DNA of 64,000 nucleotides from JALYUM01 sp036688685 (GCF_036688685.1 NZ_JAQQPS010000014.1:62001-126000), one strand, 5' to 3'. Shown: positions 42,375 to 51,445, counted from the first letter of the stretch. The notes: generated by a model from the letters alone, not told the origin. Numbers and translations are program-made.

Positions 42375-42769
42375 TCACATTCTCCAAACTGTTGCTGCGG
42401 GCGCGGGCGCAGCCGGCGCAGCGCGGCGTCCAGGCGCGCGCCAATGCCGAACAGTTTACTCATATATTCGTCGGCACCGGCGTTCAGCGCACGCATTTTC
42501 TCACTGTCGTCGACGCGCGCGGCCAGGACAATCATCGGCACGTGCGAGCGTTGGCGGACCTGCACGATGTAATCCACCGCGCCGCCCTCGGGCATGCCCA
42601 GGTCGAGCACGATCAGGTCCGGCTGCCCGGACCAGGTGTCGATCCGTGCGCGCGCCAGGCTGGCCGCTTCGCGTACTTGCCAGCCGTCTTGTTCCAGCGC
42701 GGCGCGCACGAAGCGGCGAATTTCATGGTCATCTTCGACCAGCAGTGCGGTTGGCATCGATTCATTCAT
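42371..42769 (-). CDS. Receiver-only paralogue of KdpE
   Basis: A 132-residue stand-alone receiver domain lying between kdpD and kdpE, overlapping both (8 bp and 4 bp). It aligns without gaps to the KdpE receiver, with 68 of the first 110 residues identical by hand count. Asp12/Asp13, Asp56 and Lys105 are kept, but the switch Ser83 is Ala and the Pro after Lys105 is Leu. The DNA-binding domain is absent: the protein ends soon after residue 120 with an Arg/Pro/Gln tail. It may act as a phosphate sink or decoy for KdpD. The start at 42769 gives the KdpE-like MNES N-terminus. Confidence 0.88.
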   Translation of the reverse strand: MNESMPTALLVEDDHEIRRFVRAALEQDGWQVREAASLARARIDTWSGQPDLIVLDLGMPEGGAVDYIVQVRQRSHVPMIVLAARVDDSEKMRALNAGADEYMSKLFGIGARLDAALRRLRPRPQQQFGECE

Positions 42770-45482
42770 CTGCGTTCTCCATGTGCGCCGTTTCAATTGC
42801 AGGCGGTGCCGGCGGGGTGCCGCGCGGCAGGGCAATCACAAAGCCGGCGCCGCCTTCGGGCGAGGCGCAGGCCTTGATGGTGCCGCCATGCGCTTCGATG
42901 ATTGCGCGGCAGATGGCCAGCCCCAGGCCCACGCCCGGCTTGGCCGATTCGCGTTCGCCGCGGGTAAACTTCTCGAACAATACGTCTTCCTTGCCGTGCG
43001 GGAGGCCGGGACCATTGTCGTACACCGTGACATTCACCCAGGCGCCGAACGGCTGCGCCGCGATGACGATGCGCGAACCGGGCGGTGTATATTTGGCCGC
43101 GTTTTCCAGCAGGTTGCACAATACCCGTTCGATCAGCACCGCATCGAACAACACCAACGGCAGGTCGGGCGCCAGCTGGGTGCTGACACGGTGCTCCTTC
43201 AACAGCCCCGCACAAATGCGCAAGGCGCTGCCGACGACTTCTTCCAGGTCGTGCCACTGTAAATTGAAGGTCACTTCACCGCTCTGGATGCGTGCCATGT
43301 CGAGCAGGTTGGCCACCAGTGCGCTCATGCGCAGCGCTTCGTCGTGCAGGTCTTGCGCCATGGCCAGTTGCAGCGGCGCCAAAGCAGGCTTCGAGCTCGC
43401 GAGCGACTCCGACACGCCCACCAAAGAGGTGAGCGGCGTGCGCAGATCATGCGACAGCGCCGCCAGCAGGGAATTGCGCAGGCGTTCGGATTCCATCGTC
43501 ACCAATGCGCTTTGCGCCACTTCGATGTAATGCACGCGTTCGAGCGCGATGGCGGCCAGCGCCGCGAACGTGTCGAGTTGCTGGCGCTGCTCCGGAATCA
43601 GGATCCAGCGCGCATGTTCGGGCTCGATGGCCAGGATGCCGCGGGTGCGCATGGGCGCCACCAGCGGCAGATAAAATACCTTGCTGGCCGGAAGGGTGTC
43701 GGTGCCGAGGCCGGCGGCCTCCGCATGGTCGAAGGCCCACTGGGCGATGCCCACGTCCAGCGTGGTCGGGTCGTGCGGCGCCAGCAGGCGGCCGTCCGCG
43801 TCCGGCACCAGCAGCACGGCGCGGGCACGGAACGCGCGCTGGATGACCGTGCGCGTGGTTTCGAAAATCTGGTCCGTTTGCAGGGCGCCCGACAATTCGC
43901 GCGCGAACTCGTACAGGGCACGCGAGCGTGCTTCGCGCTGCGACGCCACGCGCGCCTGGAAGCGCAGGTTCGAGGTCAGGTGGCCGGTGATCAGGCCCAC
44001 CGCCAGCATGACGGCAAACGTGATCAGGTACTGGAAATCAGATACAGCGAAGGTGAAGCGCGGCGCCACGAAAAAGAAATCGAAGCAGGCCACGCTGACA
44101 CAGGTAGCCAGCACTGACGGGCCACGCCCGAAGCGCACCGCCACCAGCACCACCACCAGCAGGAACAGCATCGCGATATTGGCCAGGTCGAGATATGCCA
44201 GTAGCGGCGTGGTAAGCAGCGCAGTGCCAATGCTGGCGATGGCGGCCCAGGCGTAGGACCAGACCCGGCGCTTGCTGCGCAGGGTTGAGGCGTCCAGTTC
44301 GCGCTGGTCGCGGCTAGCGGCTTTTGCAGGCGCCGTCTGGTTGGCGGCGTCGCCGATTTCGATCAGGTCGATATCGGGCGCGTAGTCGGCAATGCGGCGG
44401 ATATGCGCGGTGCGCCAGGGCCAGCTGCGGTGCCCCCGCCCAAGCGCAATCTTCGACAGATTGTGGCTGCGTGCGTACTCCACGGCTGTCAGCGCGATGT
44501 CGCTACCCGACAGCACCGCCGTGGTCGCGCCCAGATCCTGAGCCAGCTTCAGGTTTTTTAAAGTCTGTTCGCGCTGTGCGGCTGGCAAATGCTGCAAGGC
44601 CGGCGTCTCGATATAGATTGCGTGCCAGCCGGTTCCGAGTTGTCCGGCCAGCCGCGCCGTGCTGCGCACCACGTGGTCGCACTCGGGACGCGGACCGACG
44701 CAGGCCAGCAGTGCGGCGCCGGTTTTCCAGATCGCGTCGATCGATTTTTCGACGCGGTAGGCCCGCACGTCGTCGTCGATGCGGTCGGCCGTGCGGCGTA
44801 GCGCCAGTTCGCGCAGGGCGATCAGGTTCCCTTTGCGGAAAAAATTCCTCGATGCGCGCTCGGCCTGCTGCTCCTGATAGACCTTGCCGTCTTTCAGGCG
44901 CGCCAGCAATTCGTCGGCGGGTAGGTCGACCAGCACCACTTCATCGGCCAGGTCGAATACCGTGTCGGGCACGGTTTCGGCAACCCGGATGCCGGTGATG
45001 CCGCCGACCACATCGTTGAGGCTTTCCAGGTGCTGGACGTTGACCGTCGTGAAGACGTCGATGCCGGCGTCGAGTAATTCTTCGACATCCTGCCAGCGCT
45101 TCGGATGGCGCGAGCCGGCGGCATTCGAATGCGCCAGTTCATCCATCAAAATCAGCGGCGGCGCCCGTTCCAGCGCGCCATCGAGGTCGAATTCGCTGAT
45201 CGACTTGCCGCGGTAGTCGACTGTCTTGAGCGGCAGCACGTCCAGGCCTTCGAGCATGGCTGCGGTCTCGCTGCGGCCATGTGTTTCGACCACGCCCACC
45301 AGCACCGTGCTGCCGTCGCCCTTCAGCTTGCGGGCTGCCGCCAGCATGCTGAAGGTCTTGCCGACGCCGGCCGAGGCGCCAAAATAGATGCGCAGCTTGC
45401 CGCGCGCGGCGCGCCGGTCCTGCGCCTGCACGTGCGCTAGCAGGGCATCCGGATCCGGTCGTTGTGGGTCGTTTGAAGACAT
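42762..45482 (-). CDS. kdpD: Potassium/turgor sensor histidine kinase KdpD
   Basis: Membrane sensor kinase for the kdp system, 906 residues. Order: N-terminal KdpD domain with Walker A (GASAGVGKTFSML, about 30-42), a universal-stress-type domain, four closely spaced spans (about 405-500), a GAF-like region, HisKA with His678 (ALSHDLRTPLT) and HATPase with YDNGPGLP and GVGLGLAICRAI. All catalytic parts are present. It follows kdpC by 21 bp. Phosphorylates KdpE and possibly the receiver-only paralogue. Confidence 0.97.
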   Translation of the reverse strand: MSSNDPQRPDPDALLAHVQAQDRRAARGKLRIYFGASAGVGKTFSMLAAARKLKGDGSTVLVGVVETHGRSETAAMLEGLDVLPLKTVDYRGKSISEFDLDGALERAPPLILMDELAHSNAAGSRHPKRWQDVEELLDAGIDVFTTVNVQHLESLNDVVGGITGIRVAETVPDTVFDLADEVVLVDLPADELLARLKDGKVYQEQQAERASRNFFRKGNLIALRELALRRTADRIDDDVRAYRVEKSIDAIWKTGAALLACVGPRPECDHVVRSTARLAGQLGTGWHAIYIETPALQHLPAAQREQTLKNLKLAQDLGATTAVLSGSDIALTAVEYARSHNLSKIALGRGHRSWPWRTAHIRRIADYAPDIDLIEIGDAANQTAPAKAASRDQRELDASTLRSKRRVWSYAWAAIASIGTALLTTPLLAYLDLANIAMLFLLVVVLVAVRFGRGPSVLATCVSVACFDFFFVAPRFTFAVSDFQYLITFAVMLAVGLITGHLTSNLRFQARVASQREARSRALYEFARELSGALQTDQIFETTRTVIQRAFRARAVLLVPDADGRLLAPHDPTTLDVGIAQWAFDHAEAAGLGTDTLPASKVFYLPLVAPMRTRGILAIEPEHARWILIPEQRQQLDTFAALAAIALERVHYIEVAQSALVTMESERLRNSLLAALSHDLRTPLTSLVGVSESLASSKPALAPLQLAMAQDLHDEALRMSALVANLLDMARIQSGEVTFNLQWHDLEEVVGSALRICAGLLKEHRVSTQLAPDLPLVLFDAVLIERVLCNLLENAAKYTPPGSRIVIAAQPFGAWVNVTVYDNGPGLPHGKEDVLFEKFTRGERESAKPGVGLGLAICRAIIEAHGGTIKACASPEGGAGFVIALPRGTPPAPPAIETAHMENADE

Positions 45483-45503
45483 GGGCAGTCTTGAAATGGC
45501 AAT

Positions 45504-46100
45504 TTAGCGAGTGTGCACTGCTTCGGCATCGAGCGCCAGATTCAATGCCAGTACATTCACGCGCGCTTCCCCGAAGAAGCCAAAGTACTGGGGCTGGGTA
45601 TGCGACTGGACCAGGGCGACGACCTGCTCGCGCGGCAGCTTGCGTAGCGTCGCCACCCGGCTGGCCTGGTAAATCGCTGCGGCGACGCTGATCTCCGGGT
45701 CCAGCCCGCTGGCCGAGGCCGTCACCAGGTCGACCGGAATCGGCGTGGTATTCGATGGGTCGGCCGCTTTGAGCGCATCGACGCGACCCTTGACCGCGTC
45801 GACCAGGGCCGGGTTTGTCGGGCCCTGGTTGGCGCCGCTCGAACCGGCCGCATTGTTCGGCATCGGGCCGGTGGCCGATGGACGGCCCCAGAAGTATTGC
45901 GGCGACGAGAACGACTGGCCAATCAGGCGCGAGCCGATCGCCTTGCCGTCACGTTCGACGATGCTGCCGCCGGCCTGGGATGGAAAAGCTACGCCGCCGA
46001 TGCCAGTGACGGCGAGCGGATAGAGCACGCCGCACAGCAGGGTCAGGGCGCCGAACAGGACGATGGCGGGACGCGTTGTGGAAAATAAGGTGGAGAGCAT
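45504..46100 (-). CDS. kdpC: Potassium-transporting ATPase subunit KdpC
   Basis: Single-span accessory subunit that stabilises KdpFABC and raises its ATP affinity. The 198-residue product has an N-terminal span (ATIVLFGALTLLCGVLYPLAV-type) and conserved SRLIGQSF, YFWGRPSAT and the DPEISVAAA segments. 10 bp after kdpB. Confidence 0.97.
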   Translation of the reverse strand: MLSTLFSTTRPAIVLFGALTLLCGVLYPLAVTGIGGVAFPSQAGGSIVERDGKAIGSRLIGQSFSSPQYFWGRPSATGPMPNNAAGSSGANQGPTNPALVDAVKGRVDALKAADPSNTTPIPVDLVTASASGLDPEISVAAAIYQASRVATLRKLPREQVVALVQSHTQPQYFGFFGEARVNVLALNLALDAEAVHTR

Positions 46101-46110
46101 GATGGTTCCT

Positions 46111-48192
46111 TTATGCGAGGTTCAGGAGCGACAGCAGCATGTCGATCAGCTTGATGCCGATGAACGGCAAAATGATGCCGCCGACACCGTAGACCAGCAG
46201 GTTACGGCGCAGCAGTGCGGCGGCGCCAATCGCGCGGTACTGCACGCCCTTGAGTGCCAGCGGAATGAGCACGACGATGATCAAGGCATTGAAAATCACG
46301 GCCGACATGATTGCCGACGACGCGCTGGTCAACTGCATGATGTCGAGCGCCTTCAGTTGCGGGTAGGTGCCGACAAACGCCGCCGGGATGATGGCGAAGT
46401 ATTTCGCGATGTCGTTCGAGATTGAGAAGGTCGTCAGCGAGCCGCGCGTCATCAGCATCTGCTTGCCGATTTCGACGATCTCCAGCAGCTTGGTTGGATT
46501 CGAATCCAGGTCGACCATATTGCCCGCTTCCTTGGCAGCCTGGGTGCCCGAATTCATCGCCACCGCCACGTCGGCCTGGGCCAGCGCCGGTGCGTCGTTG
46601 GTGCCGTCGCCCGTCATCGCCACCAGGCGCCCCTCGGCCTGGTAACCGCGGATGAGTTTAAGTTTGTCTTCCGGGGTGGCTTCGGCGAAGAAGTCGTCCA
46701 CGCCCGCTTCGGCGGCAATCGCGGCCGCCGTCACCTTGTTGTCGCCGGTGATCATGACGGTCTTGATGCCCATGCGACGCAGCTCCGCAAAACGCTCCTT
46801 GATGCCGCCCTTGACGATGTCCTTCAGCTCCACCACACCCATCACCTTGCCGCCATCGGCGACCACCAGCGGCGTGCTGCCGCGGCGCGAGACATCGTCC
46901 ACGGCGCGGGCCACGTCGGCCGGGTACGGCATGCCCATTGCTTCGACATGGCGTTTCACGGCGTCGGCCGCGCCCTTGCGCACCGAACGCTGATGCATGT
47001 CGGCGCCGCTCATGCGGGTATTCGCCGAAAACGGGATGAACACCGCGTTCAGGGATGCCATTTCGCGTTCACGAATATTAAAACGCTGTTTGGCCAGCAC
47101 CACGATCGAGCGGCCTTCCGGCGTTTCATCGGCCAGCGAGGCCAGTTGCGCCACGTCGGCCAGCTGTTCTTCGGTCACGCCCTGGGCCGGAATGAAGGCG
47201 GAGGCCTGGCGATTACCCAAGGTGATGGTGCCGGTTTTATCGAGCAGCAGCACGTCGACGTCGCCGGCCGCTTCCACGGCGCGACCGGAGGTGGCGATCA
47301 CATTGGCCTGCATCATGCGGCTCATGCCGGCCACGCCGATGGCCGACAGCAGGCCGCCGATGGTGGTCGGGATCAGGCACACCAGCAGCGCGATCAGCAC
47401 CGTGATGGAGACCGGGACGCCCGATTTAGCGGCGTCCACGGCGAACAGCGAGAACGGCAGCAGCGTGACGGTGACGATCAGGAAGATGATCGTCAATGCG
47501 ACCAGCAGGATCGTCAACGCGATCTCGTTCGGCGTCTTCTGGCGCTTGGCGCCTTCGACCATGGCGATCATGCGGTCGAGGAAGGTCTCGCCGGGGTTCA
47601 CGGACACCCGCACGACCAGCCAGTCGGACAGCACGCGGGTGCCGCCGGTGACGGCACTGAAATCGCCGCCAGACTCGCGGATCACGGGCGCCGATTCGCC
47701 GGTGATGGCGCTCTCGTCGACCGAGGCCACGCCTTCGATGACTTCGCCGTCGATGGCAATCACGTCGCCCGCTTCGACCAGGATGATGTTCCCTTTGCGC
47801 AGGTCGTTGGCGGTGATCGGCAGCCAGGTGGTGCCGTATTTCGGTTCGCTGAGCTTCTTGGCCATCGAGGCCTGCTTCAGGTTGCGCAAGGAGGCGGCCT
47901 GCGCCTTGCTGCGGCCCTCGGCCAGCGCTTCGGCGAAGTTCGCAAACAGCACCGTGAACCAGAGCCAGACGCTGATCGCGCCGATGAAGCCGGCACTCGC
48001 TTCACCCTGGCCGAACAGTGACTGGACGAACAGCAGCGTGGTGATGATGCTGCCAATGAAAACGACGAACATGACCGGGCTGCGCAACTGGGTGCGCGGG
48101 CTCAGTTTCTTGAATGCGTCGAGGACGGCGGGGCCAAGCAACGCTGAATCGAACAGCGTCAGGCCTTTGCGTGACGTGGATACTTGCGACAT
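46111..48192 (-). CDS. kdpB: Potassium-transporting P-type ATPase subunit KdpB
   Basis: Catalytic subunit that hydrolyses ATP to drive K+ through KdpA. The 693-residue product has the actuator TGES loop (AITGESAPV), the phosphorylated Asp318 in DKTGTITLGN, KGAAD in the nucleotide-binding domain and the hinge GDGTNDAPALAQADV. Spans at both ends match class I P-type ATPases. 13 bp after kdpA. Confidence 0.98.
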   Translation of the reverse strand: MSQVSTSRKGLTLFDSALLGPAVLDAFKKLSPRTQLRSPVMFVVFIGSIITTLLFVQSLFGQGEASAGFIGAISVWLWFTVLFANFAEALAEGRSKAQAASLRNLKQASMAKKLSEPKYGTTWLPITANDLRKGNIILVEAGDVIAIDGEVIEGVASVDESAITGESAPVIRESGGDFSAVTGGTRVLSDWLVVRVSVNPGETFLDRMIAMVEGAKRQKTPNEIALTILLVALTIIFLIVTVTLLPFSLFAVDAAKSGVPVSITVLIALLVCLIPTTIGGLLSAIGVAGMSRMMQANVIATSGRAVEAAGDVDVLLLDKTGTITLGNRQASAFIPAQGVTEEQLADVAQLASLADETPEGRSIVVLAKQRFNIREREMASLNAVFIPFSANTRMSGADMHQRSVRKGAADAVKRHVEAMGMPYPADVARAVDDVSRRGSTPLVVADGGKVMGVVELKDIVKGGIKERFAELRRMGIKTVMITGDNKVTAAAIAAEAGVDDFFAEATPEDKLKLIRGYQAEGRLVAMTGDGTNDAPALAQADVAVAMNSGTQAAKEAGNMVDLDSNPTKLLEIVEIGKQMLMTRGSLTTFSISNDIAKYFAIIPAAFVGTYPQLKALDIMQLTSASSAIMSAVIFNALIIVVLIPLALKGVQYRAIGAAALLRRNLLVYGVGGIILPFIGIKLIDMLLSLLNLA

Positions 48193-48205
48193 CTGGTACT
48201 CCTAT

Positions 48206-50011
48206 TTATTTTGCAAACAACTGCAAGTGTTCGATGACGGGACCGAGCGCCAGCGCCGGGACATAGTTCAGGACACCGACCAGCACCACCACGCCGATCA
48301 GCAGACCGATGAACATCGGGCCGTGGGTCGGCATGGTGCCGGCGTTGGCCGTCAATCTCTGCTTGCCTGCCAGGGACCCTGCAATGGCGAGAATCGGCAC
48401 GATCATCGCGAAGCGGCCGAACCACATGGCCAGAGCCAGCATGCTGTTGTAGAACGGTGTGTTGGCGGACAGGCCGGCAAACGCGCTGCCGTTGTTGTTG
48501 GCGGCCGAACTGAAGGCGTACAGGACCTCCGAGAAGCCGTGCGCACCCGGATTGGCCATACCGGCGCGGCCAGCATCGAGCATGACCGCAATCGCCGTGC
48601 CGGCCAACACCAGCGTTGGCGTGACCAGGATGGCGATCGCCGTCATCTTCATTTCGTAGGCCTGGATTTTCTTGCCCAGGTATTCCGGCGTGCGGCCGAT
48701 CATCAGGCCGGCGATGAACACCGCCATGATCGCGAAAATCAGCATGCCGTACAGGCCCGAGCCAACCCCACCAAAGATCACTTCACCGAACTGGATCAGC
48801 AGCATCGGCACCATGCCGCCGAGTGGCATGAACGAGTCGTGCATGGCATTCACGGCGCCGCACGAGGCAGCCGTGGTGACCGCGGCGAACAGGGCGGAGG
48901 CGCTGATACCGAAGCGGGTTTCCTTGCCCTCCATATTGCCGCCGGCCTGCGTCAGGCTGGCCAGCTGGTCGATGCCCATGGCTTGCAGGGCAGGGTGGGC
49001 TTGCTGTTCGGCGCCCAGTACCACGGCGGTAGCGACCACAAAAATCAGCGTCATGGCCGCCAGTACCGCCCAGCCTTGCCGGATGTCGCCCACCATGCGT
49101 CCGAAGGCGAAGCACAGGCCGGCGGGAATGAGGAAGATCGCCAGCATCTCGACGAAATTCGACAGCGCGGTGGGGTTTTCATACGGGTGCGCCGAGTTGG
49201 CGTTGAAGAAGCCGCCGCCGTTCGTGCCGAGCATCTTGATCGCTTCCTGCGAGGCGACCGGGCCCATTGCGATGGTCTGCGTGGTGGCCGTCAGGGTTTC
49301 GGTCACTGGCTGGCCTTTGGCGTCGACCATCGGCTGATCCTGCGCGTCTTTTTTCGGCTGCGAGTACGTCACCGGGTCGAGCAGGGTCACCTCTTTATAG
49401 GCAGAGAAATTCTGGATCACGCCCTGGCCCGTCAGGAGCACGGCGATGATGAGCGACAGCGGCAACAGCACGTACAAGGTCGACCGGGTGATGTCGGCCC
49501 AGAAGTTGCCGATCGATTTGACCGAGCGCGCACTGAAGCCGCGCACCAGTGCGAAGGCCACGGCCATGCCAGTGGCGGCCGAGAAGAAGTTCTGGCCGGT
49601 CAGCGCCACCATCTGGGTCAGGTAGCTCATGGTCTGCTCGCCGCTGTAGCCCTGCCAGTTGGTGTTGGCGACGAAACTGACGGCGGTATTGAACGACGAG
49701 TCGGGGCTGACATTGCCCAGACCCTGTGGATTGAGCGGCAACCACAGCTGCACGCGCTGCACGCCGTAGACGAACAGGGCGCCCACGGCGTTGAACACGA
49801 TCAGCGCCAGTGCATACGATTTCCAGTCCTGGCCGCTGTCGGCTTTGACGCCGGCGAGGCGGTACAGGACGTTTTCCACTTTACCGAGCCAGCCGAGGCC
49901 AGGGACAGCAGTGCCGTTACCGACACGGGTCAGCAGGATGCCGAGCGGGTAGCTCAGTGCCAGCAGCACCACCAGGAACACCGCCAGCAAGACAAAAGAT
50001 TGCGTCGTCAT
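48206..50011 (-). CDS. kdpA: Potassium-transporting ATPase subunit KdpA
   Basis: Channel-like subunit that selects K+, related to Trk/Ktr/potassium channels, with four pore-loop repeats. The 601-residue product has selectivity-filter segments such as GTNGGGFFNANSAHPYENP and about ten spans. The start at 50011 (MTTQSFVLLAVF) shares a base with the kdpF stop; the frame upstream is a shadow. Confidence 0.98.
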   Translation of the reverse strand: MTTQSFVLLAVFLVVLLALSYPLGILLTRVGNGTAVPGLGWLGKVENVLYRLAGVKADSGQDWKSYALALIVFNAVGALFVYGVQRVQLWLPLNPQGLGNVSPDSSFNTAVSFVANTNWQGYSGEQTMSYLTQMVALTGQNFFSAATGMAVAFALVRGFSARSVKSIGNFWADITRSTLYVLLPLSLIIAVLLTGQGVIQNFSAYKEVTLLDPVTYSQPKKDAQDQPMVDAKGQPVTETLTATTQTIAMGPVASQEAIKMLGTNGGGFFNANSAHPYENPTALSNFVEMLAIFLIPAGLCFAFGRMVGDIRQGWAVLAAMTLIFVVATAVVLGAEQQAHPALQAMGIDQLASLTQAGGNMEGKETRFGISASALFAAVTTAASCGAVNAMHDSFMPLGGMVPMLLIQFGEVIFGGVGSGLYGMLIFAIMAVFIAGLMIGRTPEYLGKKIQAYEMKMTAIAILVTPTLVLAGTAIAVMLDAGRAGMANPGAHGFSEVLYAFSSAANNNGSAFAGLSANTPFYNSMLALAMWFGRFAMIVPILAIAGSLAGKQRLTANAGTMPTHGPMFIGLLIGVVVLVGVLNYVPALALGPVIEHLQLFAK

Positions 50012-50100
50012 TACAGGTTCTCCGCTTTCAACAGGGCGATGATCAGGTAGACCAGCAGGCCGGTTGCGGCGACAGCGCCGATCACATAAAAGAGGTTCAT
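50011..50100 (-). CDS. kdpF: Potassium-transporting ATPase subunit KdpF
   Basis: A 29-residue single-span lipid-like stabiliser of the KdpFABC complex. It reads MNLFYVIGAVAATGLLVYLIIALLKAENL in structure: a short N-terminus, one hydrophobic helix and the family ending ALLKAE. Stop and kdpA start overlap (TAATG). Confidence 0.95.
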   Translation of the reverse strand: MNLFYVIGAVAATGLLVYLIIALLKAENL

Positions 50101-50192
50101 GGCTTGGCGCCTCCCAGGACAGCGCAGCCGTACGCAAATGCGCAGGTAATCGCTGCAAAGGCGACGATCGCCCCGATAAATACAATGTCCAT
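50097..50192 (-). CDS. Small single-span ORF preceding kdpF
   Basis: A 31-codon reading frame beginning MDIVFIGAIVAFAAI and ending GCAVLGGAKP, with one hydrophobic helix and two Cys. Its stop overlaps the kdpF ATG by 4 bp (ATGA), so it is translationally coupled at the head of the kdp operon. Small hydrophobic ORFs before kdpF occur in several Proteobacteria, to my knowledge without an assigned role. It could be an extra KdpF-like stabiliser or a leader peptide. Confidence 0.7.
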   Translation of the reverse strand: MDIVFIGAIVAFAAITCAFAYGCAVLGGAKP

Positions 50193-50244
50193 TCACACCC
50201 TCACTCAGGTTTGTTTTAGTAAGGGAGAAGGTTAGCGGGAAGGG

Positions 50245-50293
50245 TCTAAAAACTTTGTAAAGACTTGGGGGTGGGGCGTAAACGCCGTGTAAA
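50245..50293 (-). promoter_or_regulatory. Composite 11-bp-repeat operator of the kdp operon
   Basis: Read on the lower strand: TTTACA-5-TTTACG-15-TTTACA-5-TTTAGA, that is two pairs of direct repeats, 11 bp apart in each pair and 32 bp between pairs. The 11-bp spacing is that of OmpR/PhoB-family sites; the known E. coli KdpE site is one such pair of TTTAnA boxes. It ends 53 bp before the first small ORF. The same architecture recurs at 51495-51543 and 51557-51605. Confidence 0.75.
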
Positions 50294-50320
50294 GATTGCT
50301 GCTTACGGTGCGCGAACAAC

Positions 50321-50349
50321 GCAAAATGGCAGCCACATGGGCTGCCATT
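50321..50349 (-). terminator. Rho-independent terminator after the TorF porin
   Basis: A perfect 10-bp stem AATGGCAGCC/GGCTGCCATT with a five-base loop, followed on the lower strand by TTTTGC. It starts 22 bp after the porin stop and separates that unit from the kdp promoter. Confidence 0.8.
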
Positions 50350-50370
50350 CGGTACTGCGCCAATCGAAGT

Positions 50371-51120
50371 TTAGAAGGTTTTGCTGATGGTGAGCAGCAG
50401 CGCCGTCTTGCCAAGGAATTTGCCGTTGGCCGGCGAGGCATACGCGCTTTTCCCCGCGTTGGTGCCAATCACCGCCAATGCGCCGGTGACGACGCCGAAG
50501 TCCTTCGTCGCGCCCAGTTTCCAGTCGGTGTAACTGGCCGCCGAGTTGTGTTCGACTTTCTGGTGGCCGGCGTGCAAATTGGCGGTAAAGCCATTGCCGA
50601 CATCGATATTCGCGCCGATATCCAGGTAGCCGCTGTTCTTGCTGTCGACAAAACCAAACAGGTTCGTCAGCGCATGCGAATACTTGATGTACGTGGGACC
50701 ATAGCCCAGCTGACCATACACTTCGGTCGTGTTGGCGCTGACAAAACCCGGCACGCCGGACAAGCCGTTCGACGGATACACATACGTCAGTACACCAACG
50801 TCATACGTGACATCCTTGGTCAGTTCGCCGCGCTTGCCGGCGTAGATATCGAGCTCGACGTCGCCGCCGCCGCCCGCGTCCTTGGTCCACTTGATGGTGG
50901 AGAGCCAGGTGCCGACGTAAAAGCCGGTAGGGTTGTTGATGTAGTCGGCGCCGCCCTGCACGGCCGGCTGCAGGCGCGTTTGCGAGATGCCGCGATAACG
51001 GTAGTCGGACGTGACGGCAGCGTTGAAGCTCACTTCATTATCCGGTTTGGCTTCTTCGGCGTGGGCGAAACCGCTTGCAAACAAGGTGGCGAGGGCGCTC
51101 GCCAACATTAATTTTTTCAT
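50371..51120 (-). CDS. TorF-family putative porin (Gcw_chp)
   Basis: An outer-membrane beta-barrel of 249 residues: signal peptide 1-21 (SGFAHAEE), then alternating amphipathic strands starting with the family mark SFNAAVTSDYRYRGISQT and ending in a C-terminal Phe (TISKTF). Members are thought to form channels for small solutes. The start at 51120 is chosen for the signal; ATG at 51135 adds five residues. It follows the ACT-like gene by 34 bp, shares its operator, and is terminated before kdp. Confidence 0.88.
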   Translation of the reverse strand: MKKLMLASALATLFASGFAHAEEAKPDNEVSFNAAVTSDYRYRGISQTRLQPAVQGGADYINNPTGFYVGTWLSTIKWTKDAGGGGDVELDIYAGKRGELTKDVTYDVGVLTYVYPSNGLSGVPGFVSANTTEVYGQLGYGPTYIKYSHALTNLFGFVDSKNSGYLDIGANIDVGNGFTANLHAGHQKVEHNSAASYTDWKLGATKDFGVVTGALAVIGTNAGKSAYASPANGKFLGKTALLLTISKTF

Positions 51121-51154
51121 TGATGCGTCTTTCATTACGTGGGTAAAAATTCTT

Positions 51155-51445
51155 TTATTGGATTGCCTGGTTTTTCATGCGGCCAAATTCAGCCGCAGGC
51201 AGGCTGCGCAGGATCAGGTCCATCACCGGCATGGCCATCGCAGGGCTGATGCACAGCCAGACCCTGGTCTTGCGGGTGTCGGCGCAGACGGCCACCCGCA
51301 TGAATTCCATGGCCTCGCCACAGAAACGCATCACCAGCTGGCGCAATGCGGTAATGGTGGTCGTGTCGACCGTCAGCAGCATCACGCAATGGGGCTGCGG
51401 CGATGCGGCGGAACGGCGTATGGCGATGGACTGGCTGGTTTGCAT
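51155..51445 (-). CDS. Small protein with ACT/ferredoxin-like pattern
   Basis: A 96-residue protein I cannot name. After a polar N-terminus (1-17) the predicted order is strand (CVMLLTVDTT), helix (TALRQLVMRFCGEAMEF), two strands (MRVAVCADT, RKTRVWLCIS) and helix (MPVMDLILRSLPAAEFGRM), as in ACT-like or PII-like ligand-binding folds. There is no signal peptide or span. It is the first gene after a kdp-type operator and lies 34 bp before a porin gene, which suggests a regulatory role in a potassium-linked unit. Function unproven. Confidence 0.75.
   Translation of the reverse strand: MQTSQSIAIRRSAASPQPHCVMLLTVDTTTITALRQLVMRFCGEAMEFMRVAVCADTRKTRVWLCISPAMAMPVMDLILRSLPAAEFGRMKNQAIQ

Noticed and set aside
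42371..42769. Receiver-only gene as a frameshifted kdpE copy
   Set aside because: The frame is intact, overlaps both neighbours by short coupling overlaps, and keeps the Asp/Lys core; no remnant of a DNA-binding domain follows in any frame before kdpE begins.
46997..50050. 1017-codon upper-strand frame opposite kdpB and kdpA
   Set aside because: Antisense to two unmistakable Kdp subunits; low-complexity His/Gln/Arg composition and no domain.
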